64,000 bases of DNA from Halobacillus dabanensis (GTDB taxonomy: Bacteria; Bacillota; Bacilli; Bacillales; Halobacillaceae), in NCBI RefSeq assembly GCF_900114165.1, contig NZ_FOSB01000008.1, positions 1 through 64,000 on the forward strand, in the 5' to 3' direction. Under the pieces are notes generated by a model. It made no database searches, had not been told where the DNA came from, and saw only the letters and a program-made list of their open reading frames with translations. The translations under genes and the position numbers were made by a program. Of this stretch, positions 36,754 to 51,090 are shown piece by piece. How positions within the stretch are numbered: position 1 is the first letter of the stretch; each line of letters starts with the position of its first letter.

Positions 36754-37902
36754 ATGCCAGAACCAATCAAAGTAATGACGATTTTCGGAACAAGACCAGA
36801 GGCTATTAAAATGGCACCGCTTGTACTGGAATTGAAGAAACGGACGGAACAGTTTGAGCCGATTGTCACTGTCACCGCTCAACATAGGGAAATGCTTGAT
36901 CAAGTGTTGAACATTTTTGATATCGAACCCGATTTTGACCTTGATATCATGAAATCTCGTCAATCGCTTGCCCAAGTGACGACGCGCGCATTAGAAGGTT
37001 TAGATGAAGTGATGAAAGAAACGAAGCCTGATGTCGTTCTCGTCCATGGGGATACAACAACAACGTTCGCAGCATCATTGGCGGCTTATTATAATCAAAT
37101 ACCTGTCGGGCATGTAGAAGCAGGGCTGCGCACGTGGAATAAATATTCTCCGTTCCCTGAAGAAATGAACCGTCAATTGACAGGGGTCATGGCGGACCTT
37201 CATTTCGCACCGACGAACAAGTCTAGAGACAACTTGCTTGCAGAAAATAAATCAGAAGATCATATTTTCGTCACAGGTAATACAGCTATTGATGCGCTGC
37301 AAACAACAGTGTCGGATGACTATACATCCCAAGTACTCGAGGAAGTAGGGGGCAAGCGTCTTGTGTTGATGACAGCCCACCGTCGTGAAAACTTGGGTAA
37401 CAACATGCAACAAATGTTCCGTGCCATCAAACGTCTCGTTCAGGAGCACGAAGATATCCAAGTGGTTTACCCTGTTCATTTGAACCCAGTGGTTAAAGAG
37501 ACGGCGGATGAGATACTGGGCAATGATGACCGAATCAAGTTAATCGAACCACTTGATGTCATAGATTTCCACAATTTCGCCTCTAGAGCACATCTCATTT
37601 TGACTGACTCGGGTGGGGTACAGGAAGAGGCACCATCTCTAGGAGTTCTGGTTCTCGTACTGCGTGATACAACGGAACGCCCAGAGGGTATTGAAGCTGG
37701 TACATTAAAACTTGCGGGCACGGAAGAAGATCATATATTCCATTTAGCTCACGAGTTATTATCTGATGACACAAAACATGAAGCGATGGCGAAAGCATCC
37801 AATCCCTATGGAGATGGACAAGCGTCTGCAAGAATAGCAGAAGCTCTTCGTTATTTCTTCAATCACCGCCAGGATAAACCAGCACCATTTGAAATTGAAT
37901 GA
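36754..37902 (+). CDS. mnaA: UDP-N-acetylglucosamine 2-epimerase
   Basis: Interconverts UDP-GlcNAc and UDP-ManNAc, which supplies ManNAc for teichoic acid linkage units and other cell-surface glycans. The 382 residues show VMTIFGTRPEAIKMAPL at the N-terminus, HVEAGLRT in the middle and the C-terminal LTDSGGVQEEAPSLG with RDTTERPEG. The RBS is AAGGAGGAG. It forms a likely two-gene unit with upp, framed on both sides by the fold-back repeats at 35.5 and 38.0 kb. Confidence 0.94.
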   Translation: MPEPIKVMTIFGTRPEAIKMAPLVLELKKRTEQFEPIVTVTAQHREMLDQVLNIFDIEPDFDLDIMKSRQSLAQVTTRALEGLDEVMKETKPDVVLVHGDTTTTFAASLAAYYNQIPVGHVEAGLRTWNKYSPFPEEMNRQLTGVMADLHFAPTNKSRDNLLAENKSEDHIFVTGNTAIDALQTTVSDDYTSQVLEEVGGKRLVLMTAHRRENLGNNMQQMFRAIKRLVQEHEDIQVVYPVHLNPVVKETADEILGNDDRIKLIEPLDVIDFHNFASRAHLILTDSGGVQEEAPSLGVLVLVLRDTTERPEGIEAGTLKLAGTEEDHIFHLAHELLSDDTKHEAMAKASNPYGDGQASARIAEALRYFFNHRQDKPAPFEIE

Positions 37903-37912
37903 TACGTTCACA

Positions 37913-37945
37913 GGACGAGGTCAACATGACCCCGTCCTTTTTTAT
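37913..37945 (+). terminator. mnaA terminator
   Basis: GGACGAGGTCA and TGACCCCGTCC pair with one A-C mismatch around a 3-base loop, followed by a T-run. Confidence 0.82.
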
Positions 37946-37964
37946 ATTTCCCCATCCACAAAAG

Positions 37965-38498
37965 CTCCCTATTCTTGAAGCCCTAGTTTTGAGACTTTTT
38001 ATGGATGGATAGGTGCGGCGGGGAATGACTCGCTTTCCGCGGGAGCGCGGTGAGCCTTCTTAGGCTAAAGCCTTGCGGGGTCTCACCAAGCACTTTTTTC
38101 CCGCAGGAGTCTCGCCATTCCCCTCTGCACCTTGCGAAGGTCGATTCTCGAAACCACTCCAAGAAAAAGCAGGAATTAATGGGAGGGGGCTGATGAGCAT
38201 AAGGTACCCCTATGATGGAAACCTTGCTATAGAGCGTTATATTCCCATAGGACAGGGATACTGGAAGACGCTCCTTCCTGGTAAAGGGATTCGTCTCTCA
38301 TTAACTTCGAATGGGGTGGTGGAGAAGCTGCGAGACTCCCGTGGGAGAAGGAAGTAGGCGAGATCCCACAGGGCACTAGCCCGAGGAAGCTTCGCCGGTT
38401 CCCCCACAGGAAAGCGAGTAGATTCCCCACCACCCCTGACTCTTCATACGGCAACGGATCCCGATTATCTCGAAACTGAGTCTTCCGTAATACTGCCA
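37965..38498 (-). repeat. Composite fold-back repeat, complete copy in reverse orientation
   Basis: Read on the - strand it begins TGGCAGTATTACGGAAGACT and ends with TCTTGAAGAATAGGGAG-type sequence. This is the same order as the 17849-18631 copy, which lies on the + strand. The middle segment, with GGAACGAATC-type and CTCTATAGCAAGGTTTCC sequence, is close to identical between these two copies. The first core has GGTGCGGCGGGGAATG facing CATTCCCCTCTGCACC. Confidence 0.85.
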
Positions 38499-38580
38499 GT
38501 TTGTTGAATATAATCTTGGGTTATCGTTCGCATAAATATGTGGTTGTGGCAAAGGATAAGGAAAAAAGGAGCACAGGCAA

Positions 38581-40743
38581 ATGCGCTATCTTTTTCTCAC
38601 CATCATAACCACATTAATAATGACCGGATTCAGTGCTCCTGGACCAGACGAAGAAGTGACTATCATCGTTGAATTAGAAGAACCATCAGAAACTTTCATT
38701 GCAGAAGTGGAACGAAGACTACCTCGCCTTGAAATAGTAGCAAGTTACGATACTATTTTTAATGGCGTAGCGATTCGCGGAACAGCAGCTGAACTGGAAA
38801 AAGTCGCACGGATGGATGTAGTGAAAAATCAGTACCCTGTCCATCAATATGAAGCTTTGAAAGAAGAGGGTCCTACCTTCTCGACAGAAAAAATAAGAGA
38901 AAGTTTCCACCACCCCCAAACAGGCGAAGGGGTGAAAGTGGGAGTGATTGATACAGGGATTGACTATAACCACCCAGATTTACAGAAAAATTATAAGGGG
39001 GGCTATGATACCGTCGATTTTGACGACGATCCGATGGAGACAAAAGAAGAAGGGGCAACCTCTCACGGCACACACGTTGCAGGGGTGATTGCAGCGGACG
39101 GGGAGATGGAAGGAATTGCCCCTGATGCAGATATTTATGCTTACCGTGCTTTAGGGCCGGGGGGAGTTGGGTCATCTGTTCAAGTAATTGCTGCGCTCGA
39201 AGAAGCGGTTAAAGATGGAATGGATGTGATCAACCTATCTTTAGGAAACGATGTGAACGGTCCAGACTGGCCTACGACCCATGCAGTAAACAAAGCCATT
39301 GAACTAGGATCGACTGTTGTGGTAGCGGCAGGTAACTCTGGTCCTGATGCCTGGACGATCGGTTCTCCAGCAACATCTACAGATGCAATCACTGTCGGAG
39401 CTTCAGCGTTGGATATGAATACTCCTTTTTTACAAGTGGCAGGAGTGAAAGAAAGAATAGGGATTCTGCTCATGGCGGGATCAAAGGAGTGGGATTTAAA
39501 TAAAAAATATCCTGTCCAATATGTCGGAACCGGGGAAAAGGAGATTGGTGATCTAAAGGGGAAAATAGCGCTTTTTGAAAGAGGGGGCATTCCTTTCAGC
39601 CATAAGGCACTAAAAGCCTACCAGCAGGGCGCAGTAGCTGTGCTCATCTATAATAACGAAGAAGGAGCTTTTCAAGGAGGCATGGACGGGGTTAATATGC
39701 CGATCCCTGTAGCTTCTATATCTAAAAAAGCAGGGGAGTGGCTGAAAACTGAAGCCATTCAAGAAAACCAATGGGTAGAAACAGTAAATCTCTCATTAGG
39801 TGATCAAGTAGCCCCGTTCAGTTCCAGAGGACCAGTGACAACAAACTGGCAAATAAAACCTGATGTCCTTGCACCAGGTGTAGACATATACAGCACAGTA
39901 CCTGGTGGTTATGAGTCACTTCAAGGAACGAGCATGGCTGCTCCTCACGTTGCTGGCATAGCTGCGTTAATGAAAGAAGCTCATCCGGATTGGGGACCTT
40001 CTGATATTAAACAGGCGATCACGAGTACAGCGGACCCTGTTAAAAATGGAGAAAAGCCTTTTCCGCCTACAGAACAAGGAGCGGGTTTTGTCGACATGAA
40101 CGGGGCCCTCACTCCCTCTTTAATGATTGACAAAAGCTCGCTTAGTTTTGGTAAGACAGAGGATCGATCGTTTAGAAAAGAACTACCATTAACTATCAAA
40201 AATCTTTCAAAGGAACCCTTGAAAATCACGGTGGAGAAACCTGAGCGGATAACAGGAGAATCATGGACGATTCCGATGCCTTTTGAAATACCGGCCCAAA
40301 GTGAAAAAGAGATGTTTGTAGAGTTACGTGTTTCTACAGCGTTTCTAGACGATGGAGTTCATGAGGGTTATCTATCCTTACAAGCGGGGGAGGAGCAATA
40401 TTCCATCCCATACGTATATGTGAAAGAACAATCGGATTATCAGAAGGTTTCGGGCTTTGAATTAACACAATCCTGGCAAGGGGCCCGTAATGCGGCATAC
40501 AGATTTCATTTAGCCGAAAAAGTAGAAAAGGGGAGGGTCGACCTATACCGCGCTGGAACAATGTTGAGTGCCGGAACCATACTAGAGTGGAAGGGAGAAG
40601 AGGTAGAAGCAGGGTTGATAGAAGGAGAAATAGACCTGACAGGGAAAGCGTTAGAGGGAAATTATATAGCAATAGTAAGTGTTGAAACAGAAGCAGGGGA
40701 AGCAAGCTATCCATTTCCTGTTTATATAGAAGGAATAGAGTAG
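38581..40743 (+). CDS. Secreted subtilisin-family serine protease (Vpr-like, S8)
   Basis: A 720-residue exported protease. It has a signal peptide (about 1-20), an inhibitor I9-type propeptide (about 25-92), and a subtilase domain with Asp124 in VIDTGIDYNHP, His162 in SHGTHVAG, the oxyanion Asn in AAGNSG and Ser451 in GTSMAAPHVAG. A PA domain (about 300-400) is inserted before the serine, as in Vpr/lactocepin-type proteases. A C-terminal Fn3-like region follows from about 520. It stands alone, between mnaA and the atp operon, where B. subtilis has no protease; vpr lies elsewhere there. It probably scavenges peptides outside the cell. Confidence 0.9.
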   Translation: MRYLFLTIITTLIMTGFSAPGPDEEVTIIVELEEPSETFIAEVERRLPRLEIVASYDTIFNGVAIRGTAAELEKVARMDVVKNQYPVHQYEALKEEGPTFSTEKIRESFHHPQTGEGVKVGVIDTGIDYNHPDLQKNYKGGYDTVDFDDDPMETKEEGATSHGTHVAGVIAADGEMEGIAPDADIYAYRALGPGGVGSSVQVIAALEEAVKDGMDVINLSLGNDVNGPDWPTTHAVNKAIELGSTVVVAAGNSGPDAWTIGSPATSTDAITVGASALDMNTPFLQVAGVKERIGILLMAGSKEWDLNKKYPVQYVGTGEKEIGDLKGKIALFERGGIPFSHKALKAYQQGAVAVLIYNNEEGAFQGGMDGVNMPIPVASISKKAGEWLKTEAIQENQWVETVNLSLGDQVAPFSSRGPVTTNWQIKPDVLAPGVDIYSTVPGGYESLQGTSMAAPHVAGIAALMKEAHPDWGPSDIKQAITSTADPVKNGEKPFPPTEQGAGFVDMNGALTPSLMIDKSSLSFGKTEDRSFRKELPLTIKNLSKEPLKITVEKPERITGESWTIPMPFEIPAQSEKEMFVELRVSTAFLDDGVHEGYLSLQAGEEQYSIPYVYVKEQSDYQKVSGFELTQSWQGARNAAYRFHLAEKVEKGRVDLYRAGTMLSAGTILEWKGEEVEAGLIEGEIDLTGKALEGNYIAIVSVETEAGEASYPFPVYIEGIE

Positions 40744-40751
40744 AGGTTGAC

Positions 40752-40785
40752 AGCGTCGCAAATCATCAATTGCGACGCTTATTTT
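40752..40785 (+). terminator. Protease gene terminator
   Basis: AGCGTCGCAA (40752-40761) and TTGCGACGCT (40770-40779) form a 10-bp stem with an 8-base loop, followed by a T-rich tract. Confidence 0.82.
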
Positions 40786-40901
40786 ATTATCAATAAACAG
40801 GATCTTCGCCCTTTTATTTGCGGGCTGTATAAATGTGGCACAATTGTGACGAAAATGTGATCGAAACATGTCGCTCATTTGTATTTTTGGTCACAAACTC
40901 A

Positions 40902-40930
40902 TTGACATCAAACTACCCCTATTGTATTCT
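40902..40930 (+). promoter_or_regulatory. atp operon promoter
   Basis: TTGACA (40902-40907), 17 bases, TATTCT (40925-40930), about 80 bases before the first small atp gene. Confidence 0.7.
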
Positions 40931-41010
40931 TACATAGTGTGGAATGATAAGGTTTTCATAGGAGTTGACATAGGTTTTCAGCCAGCTGATTTGATATGGA
41001 GGAAAGGTTT

Positions 41011-41229
41011 ATGAAACATAACGAATCCCCTTTCAAAGCTATGGCTTTAACCAGTAGTATCGTTTCCCAACTCGCAGGCGGTCCACTCGCAGGCGTGTTC
41101 CTCGGGAAATGGGTCGACGAGCGTTTTTCCACTGAACCCATATTCTTAATCATAGGATTATTCCTTGGATTAGGTGCAGGTACATATGGAACTATTCATT
41201 TAGTACGGACGTACACGGGAGACGATTGA
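41011..41229 (+). CDS. atpZ: AtpZ, small membrane protein of the ATP synthase operon
   Basis: A 72-residue protein with two transmembrane helices (about residues 10-30 and 42-65) and the AtpZ/AtpI-type stretch LAGGPLAGVFLGKWVDERFSTEP. AtpZ, together with AtpI, has been linked to Mg2+/Ca2+ handling and ATP synthase assembly in alkaliphilic bacilli. ATG 41011 is chosen because GGAGG lies eight bases upstream; an in-frame start at 40996 would overlap it. atpI begins one base after its stop. Confidence 0.85.
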   Translation: MKHNESPFKAMALTSSIVSQLAGGPLAGVFLGKWVDERFSTEPIFLIIGLFLGLGAGTYGTIHLVRTYTGDD

Positions 41230-41230
41230 C

Positions 41231-41599
41231 ATGCAAGTATATCAACAAATGATGGCCCGTCAACGCAAATGGATGTTCTACCTTCTGGCTTTATTGGTAC
41301 TTGGTTGGGGCATCACCCCTTGGGAACCGATTTTCCTCGGACTTCTGCTAGGAAGTGCACTGAGCTTTTACAACCTCTGGCTCATGCAAAGAAAAATCCG
41401 CAAGCTTGGCGAAGCTTCTGCAGAGAACCGCTCTGTAAGAGGGATAGGTACTTTTACGCGATTGGCTTCTGGCGCACTAGCCGTAGTCATTGCCCTTCAG
41501 TTTGAAGAATATTTCCATTTAATTTCAGTAGTTTTGGGCTTAATGGCAGCCTATTTTGTCATTTTAATAGATTATCTGTTCAATAAATCAACAGTTTAG
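41231..41599 (+). CDS. atpI: ATP synthase protein I
   Basis: A 122-residue protein with four hydrophobic helices, first gene of the classical atp operon. AtpI assists c-ring assembly and may carry Mg2+. It begins at ATG 41231, one base after the atpZ stop, so the two are translationally coupled. The GLLLGSALSFYNLW segment is typical. atpB follows after 24 bases. Confidence 0.88.
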   Translation: MQVYQQMMARQRKWMFYLLALLVLGWGITPWEPIFLGLLLGSALSFYNLWLMQRKIRKLGEASAENRSVRGIGTFTRLASGALAVVIALQFEEYFHLISVVLGLMAAYFVILIDYLFNKSTV

Positions 41600-41614
41600 C
41601 ATGATGGAAGGTAG

Positions 41615-42346
<732 letters not shown>

Positions 42347-42351
42347 TATAA

Positions 42352-42609
<258 letters not shown>

Positions 42610-42840
42610 TTAGGACGAGCATATACGCTTTTGGCGAAGTTCAACTCCATCGATCTTCGCCTTTCCTTTATACCTTACGAAAAGTTTATACCCGCAAGTC
42701 ATGGTAAGAAAACTTCGACGGATGCTGTTTTCAGCTGAAGCCGGGTTTTTCGCTTGTCTAGCCGTAACGCTATATAGTGAAAATGCGGAATCTTTGAAGT
42801 AATAACCTGTTACGAGATGGTGTGGAGAGGAGTGAAAACT
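42610..42840 (+). other. Unusually long atpE-atpF spacer with hairpins
   Basis: The 231-base gap is the longest inside the atp operon; other gaps are up to about 80 bases. It holds a stem GGCGAAG (42633-42639)/CTTCGCC (42655-42661) and further partial pairing (CTTAC/GTAAG). No T-run terminator and no clear promoter are seen. It may be a processing or stabilising element that lets subunit c be made in excess. Confidence 0.5.
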
Positions 42841-43362
42841 GTGCAAGGATTCACAGAGAGTCTAGTCCTCGGAGCCGGAGGACTTAACATAGGTGATATG
42901 ATCATTCAGCTTGTTTTCTTCCTTGGTCTACTTGCTCTTTTAGGTAAGTTCGCATGGGGACCATTGATGAACATGATGAAAGAACGTGAAGATTACGTAG
43001 CAAATGAAATTAACACGGCAGAAAAAAGCCGTGAAGAAGCACAACGCATGCAGCGGGAAGCTTCTGAAGAATTGAAAGCAACTCGTCAAGATGCACAGAA
43101 TATCATCGAGGATGCTCGTAAAACGGCAGGCCAGCAAGAAAGAGATATTCTGGAATCGGCGCGTGCAGAGGCAGAACGTATGAAAGAATCTGCTCGTCAA
43201 GAAATTGAACAGGAGAAAGAAAAGGCTGTCCAAGCTCTTAAAGATCAAGTGGCTACAATGTCAGTCATGATTGCATCCAAAGTAATCGAAAAAGAACTTT
43301 CTCAAAAAGATCAAGAAGCATTGATCAACCAATATATTGATGAGGCAGGCGAAGAGCGATGA
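42841..43362 (+). CDS. atpF: ATP synthase F0 subunit b
   Basis: The peripheral stalk: 173 residues with one N-terminal membrane helix (about residues 17-38) and a long charged coiled coil ([17 protein letters not shown] and on). GTG 42841 is chosen since GGAGAGGAG lies eight bases upstream. Its end overlaps the atpH start by four bases (ATGA), indicating translational coupling. Confidence 0.94.
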   Translation: MQGFTESLVLGAGGLNIGDMIIQLVFFLGLLALLGKFAWGPLMNMMKEREDYVANEINTAEKSREEAQRMQREASEELKATRQDAQNIIEDARKTAGQQERDILESARAEAERMKESARQEIEQEKEKAVQALKDQVATMSVMIASKVIEKELSQKDQEALINQYIDEAGEER

Positions 43363-43907
43363 GCCAATCCATCATTGCAAAACGCTATGCGGACGCTCTT
43401 TTTCAACTTGGAAAAGAAAAATCAAAATTAGAACAGTTTGAATCCGAATTGCAAATATTACGTGATGTATATCGCAGCAATAAGGAAATAAATACATTCC
43501 TTAAGCACCCACGCTTTTCCATCGAACAGAAAAAAAAGTTGGTCGGCGATTCTTTCCAGTCTTTTTCTGTAGAAATCGTCAACACTTTGAAGCTGATCGT
43601 GGAAAGACACCGGGAAGATATCATTGTTGATATGATCGATGATTATATCGAAATGCTCAATGATGCTAAAGGAATTGCAAATGCGGATGTTTACTCCGTA
43701 CGTGAACTTTCTGAAGCTGAAAAACAGCGCATTTCAGAAACCTTCGCACCTAAGGTCGGTAAACAATCCTTGAACCTCACGAATATCGTAGACCCTTCGA
43801 TTCTCGGCGGACTCCGTTTGAGGGTAGGTAATCGCATATTCGATGGTTCTGTCAGTGGAAAACTTCGACGCATAGAGCGGCAGTTAGTTTCTGCGAACAA
43901 TAGATGA
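43359..43907 (+). CDS. atpH: ATP synthase F1 subunit delta
   Basis: A 182-residue protein linking the peripheral stalk to the top of F1. The N-terminal six-helix domain ([18 protein letters not shown]) and the C-terminal [28 protein letters not shown] segment are characteristic. It overlaps atpF by four bases and ends 15 bases before atpA. Confidence 0.94.
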   Translation: MSQSIIAKRYADALFQLGKEKSKLEQFESELQILRDVYRSNKEINTFLKHPRFSIEQKKKLVGDSFQSFSVEIVNTLKLIVERHREDIIVDMIDDYIEMLNDAKGIANADVYSVRELSEAEKQRISETFAPKVGKQSLNLTNIVDPSILGGLRLRVGNRIFDGSVSGKLRRIERQLVSANNR

Positions 43908-43916
43908 TAGGGGTGA

Positions 43917-45431
<1,515 letters not shown>

Positions 45432-45458
45432 TTAGATCATAGCTAGAAAGGGTGGTGA

Positions 45459-47783
<2,325 letters not shown>

Positions 47784-47817
47784 ACAGGTCTGAAGGAATG
47801 AGGTGTTCATCCACTAG

Positions 47818-48266
<449 letters not shown>

Positions 48267-48267
<1 letters not shown>

Positions 48268-48299
48268 ACTGCTTTCTTTCACGAGAGCAGTTTTTTTGT
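48267..48299 (+). terminator. atp operon terminator
   Basis: AACTGCT and AGCAGTT (48267-48273/48286-48292) with a run of T. The remaining gap to 48576 shows no gene and no clear promoter. Confidence 0.82.
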
Positions 48300-48576
48300 T
48301 GGTAAGGTGAACCCGACAGCGTCCAGTTCCAAACGTCAAAGAAATTCGTCTTGCGTGAAGTCACTGATCATCTGCCGCTAACATTTCCTGTGTAAGGCAG
48401 GAAAGAATAATGAACATCAGCGACTTGTTTCGAGTGACGAATGCTACGTAAAATAGGCTATCCAAGGGGAATGTTTGTTATTACCCGGGAAATAGAACGA
48501 AATATTCCTGTTTTATGTCAGTTTGCCTGTTTTTAAAAGCACTATTCGACAGTAGAAGAAGGAAGGGGTTACACAA

Positions 48577-48810
48577 ATGGAACAATATTTTGCTGAAGAA
48601 GCGATTCTCAGCATGACTTCGCATCTGATTTTCATCGTGATTACATGGAGAGTTTTACAGGCTGTCAACTTTGATGCGTTTTTTAAGAAGAATCGTGTGT
48701 TTGAAGCTAGAGCATTGTTGATTATGATCACCATTGCTTTAGGGACAACAGTGAGTAACTTTTTCCTTGATTTCATCACTTGGTCGAACAGTCTTGTCTA
48801 TTTATTTTAA
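48577..48810 (+). CDS. ywzB: DUF1146 membrane protein (YwzB-like)
   Basis: A 77-residue protein with two transmembrane helices and the DUF1146 pattern HLIFIVITWRVLQAVNFDAFFKK followed by LIMITIALGTTVSNFFLDF. Function unknown. The position, between the atp operon and ywmB-murAA, matches ywzB of B. subtilis. ATG 48577 follows AGGAAGGGG. Confidence 0.88.
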   Translation: MEQYFAEEAILSMTSHLIFIVITWRVLQAVNFDAFFKKNRVFEARALLIMITIALGTTVSNFFLDFITWSNSLVYLF

Positions 48811-48911
48811 TGATTTGTTAAATGTCTAATGTTGTAAGGAATTGTTTCGTATGAATGGTGTCTTCCTAGGTCAAACTTATAGTAATACAATGCTTGGGGA
48901 GGCATTTAAAT

Positions 48912-49619
48912 ATGAAGAGTGTTTTTGCTGGAATCATTGCTTTACTTATTATAGGGACGGGTGCTTATCCACAGGAAATGACAGGCGCTCAAGCTACATT
49001 GATGCAGTTCGCGTCATTTGCTGCGGATAAGCAGCTGGAAGTGAATGGCTGGACGATTACGATGAAAGAAAAAATAACAAGAAACGAAGCCGATCGCATG
49101 AAACAAAAACTGCAGAAATACTTTAATGATCCTGTCATTATCAACGAAACGACAATGAATGCTGAAAAATATACCATCTCAGACAGTCAGAAAAACAAAG
49201 ATATTGCCGAAACCTATAGCATGATTTTTCCCGAAAATAAGCTCAGCGATGTAGAAATGGTTTATACCGTTGAAGGACAGGGAAAACCTTCTTTAAACAA
49301 GTTGAATCAAAAAGAATTAAACGAAGAAACTCGTCGATTTTTCTCAAAAAATGTCACTATTTTCACTTGTATTAAAACAACGTATAATGGTATCATTGAT
49401 GATGTTTTAGTGTATGAAAAATTCGAAAAAGCTTTCGACGTAGTAACAATAGATGTAATCGACGAGAACGGTTGGACTAGCAGAACCGGATACACAAAAG
49501 AATGGGACCAATCTATACCTACGAAGGATCGATTGATGAATAGTCAGTTTGCTACCCGAACTTTGGGCGGTAAGACAAACATCACTATTGGCACACCCAT
49601 TATAACTGCTGAATATTAA
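48912..49619 (+). CDS. ywmB: YwmB-family secreted protein
   Basis: A 235-residue protein with an N-terminal signal (about 1-20) and no lipobox. YwmB proteins are exported, of unknown role, with a TATA-box-binding-protein-like fold, and lie next to murAA and spoIID in spore formers, as here. ATG 48912 follows GGGGAGG. The stop is 34 bases before murAA, so cotranscription with murAA is plausible. Confidence 0.82.
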   Translation: MKSVFAGIIALLIIGTGAYPQEMTGAQATLMQFASFAADKQLEVNGWTITMKEKITRNEADRMKQKLQKYFNDPVIINETTMNAEKYTISDSQKNKDIAETYSMIFPENKLSDVEMVYTVEGQGKPSLNKLNQKELNEETRRFFSKNVTIFTCIKTTYNGIIDDVLVYEKFEKAFDVVTIDVIDENGWTSRTGYTKEWDQSIPTKDRLMNSQFATRTLGGKTNITIGTPIITAEY

Positions 49620-49653
49620 TAATAGTGAATATGGACGCGGAGGAGAATGAACC

Positions 49654-50964
49654 TTGGAAAAAATCATCGTCCGTGGTGGGAGGCAGCTGAATGGTACAGT
49701 GAAAGCTGAAGGTGCCAAGAATGCCGTACTGCCTGTCATCGCAGCAAGTATTATCGCAAGTGAAGGAAAAAGTGTATTACACGAAGTACCCGCTTTAGCT
49801 GATGTATATACAATAAATGAAGTAATTCGACATATGAATGCAGATGTCAATATGGTGGGTAATACTGTCACAGTGGACGCTTCCAGCGATTTGGAAACGG
49901 AAGCTCCAATCGAATATGTCAGAAAAATGCGTGCCTCTGTCCTCGTATTGGGACCACTTTTGGCCCGGTATGGCCATGCTAAGGTGGCTATGCCAGGGGG
50001 ATGTGCAATCGGATCACGTCCGATTGATCAACATTTGAAAGGCTTCGAAGCAATGGGAGCACAAGTAACTGTTGGCAATGGCTATGTGGAGGCTGAAGTT
50101 AACGGGCGTCTGCACGGAGCAAAAATCTATTTTGATGTTCCGAGCGTAGGAGCCACAGAAAATGTAATGATGGCAGCAGCCCTTGCAGATGGGAAAACCG
50201 TGCTTGAAAATTGTGCGAAGGAACCGGAAATTGTAGACCTTGCCAATTACCTGAATAAGATGGGTGCGAAAATTGTCGGTGCCGGAACAGAGACAATTCG
50301 GATTGAAGGAGTAGAGAAACTTATCGGAGCAACTCATACTATCATTCCAGACCGAATTGAAGCAGGTACCTTCATGGTAGCCGCTGCTATAACCGGAGGT
50401 AACGTACTCGTGCAAGGTGCTATGCATGAACATTTGCGCTCTCTAGTGTCTAAGATGGAGGAAATGGGTGTAATTATTCAAGAGGAAGAAACGGGTCTAC
50501 GAGTCATTGGTCCTGATATCTTGAAAGCAACAGATCTTAAAACGATGCCACACCCGGGATTCCCGACAGACATGCAATCGCAAATGATGGCTCTTATGCT
50601 TAGTGCTACAGGTACAAGTGTCATTACAGAAACAGTATTTGAAAATCGTTTTATGCATGTCGAAGAATTCCGTCGCATGAATGCAAACTTGAAGATTGAA
50701 GGTCGTAGTGTGATTGTGGAAGGGCCTTCCTCCTTACAAGGTGCTGAAGTTGCTGCAACGGATTTGCGAGCAGGTGCAGCTTTGATTCTTGCTGGTTTAG
50801 TTGCGGAAGGCTACACAAGAGTAACGGAGCTTAAGCATTTGGATCGCGGCTATGTGAATTTTACGGAAAAATTAGCCGGCATTGGCGCAGATATTGAACG
50901 TGTCAAAGAAGAAGAAATTTATTCTGAAGATCACGAACCAAGCGAATCTGTATCGACATTATAA
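49654..50964 (+). CDS. murAA: UDP-N-acetylglucosamine 1-carboxyvinyltransferase (main paralogue)
   Basis: The principal MurA, 436 residues, doing the same reaction as the gene at 21.0 kb. Catalytic Cys117 lies in [19 protein letters not shown] 49654 follows GGAGGAG. The position before spoIID matches murAA of B. subtilis. It has an acidic C-terminal tail ([14 protein letters not shown]). Both paralogues carry cysteine, so both should be fosfomycin-sensitive. Confidence 0.95.
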   Translation: MEKIIVRGGRQLNGTVKAEGAKNAVLPVIAASIIASEGKSVLHEVPALADVYTINEVIRHMNADVNMVGNTVTVDASSDLETEAPIEYVRKMRASVLVLGPLLARYGHAKVAMPGGCAIGSRPIDQHLKGFEAMGAQVTVGNGYVEAEVNGRLHGAKIYFDVPSVGATENVMMAAALADGKTVLENCAKEPEIVDLANYLNKMGAKIVGAGTETIRIEGVEKLIGATHTIIPDRIEAGTFMVAAAITGGNVLVQGAMHEHLRSLVSKMEEMGVIIQEEETGLRVIGPDILKATDLKTMPHPGFPTDMQSQMMALMLSATGTSVITETVFENRFMHVEEFRRMNANLKIEGRSVIVEGPSSLQGAEVAATDLRAGAALILAGLVAEGYTRVTELKHLDRGYVNFTEKLAGIGADIERVKEEEIYSEDHEPSESVSTL

Positions 50965-50980
50965 TATATACATCATCATG

Positions 50981-51022
50981 GCTTGCCTGTTTCAATATTT
51001 TTGAAATAGGCAAGCTTTTTTT
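50981..51022 (+). terminator. murAA terminator
   Basis: GCTTGCCT-G-TTTCA pairs with TGAAA-T-AGGCAAGC, followed by a T-run. Confidence 0.88.
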
Positions 51023-51090
51023 GTTCTATCATCTTTCATTTATGGATACATTTTAGTAGAGGGATCTACTTTGTGACCAGGAGGATGCGG

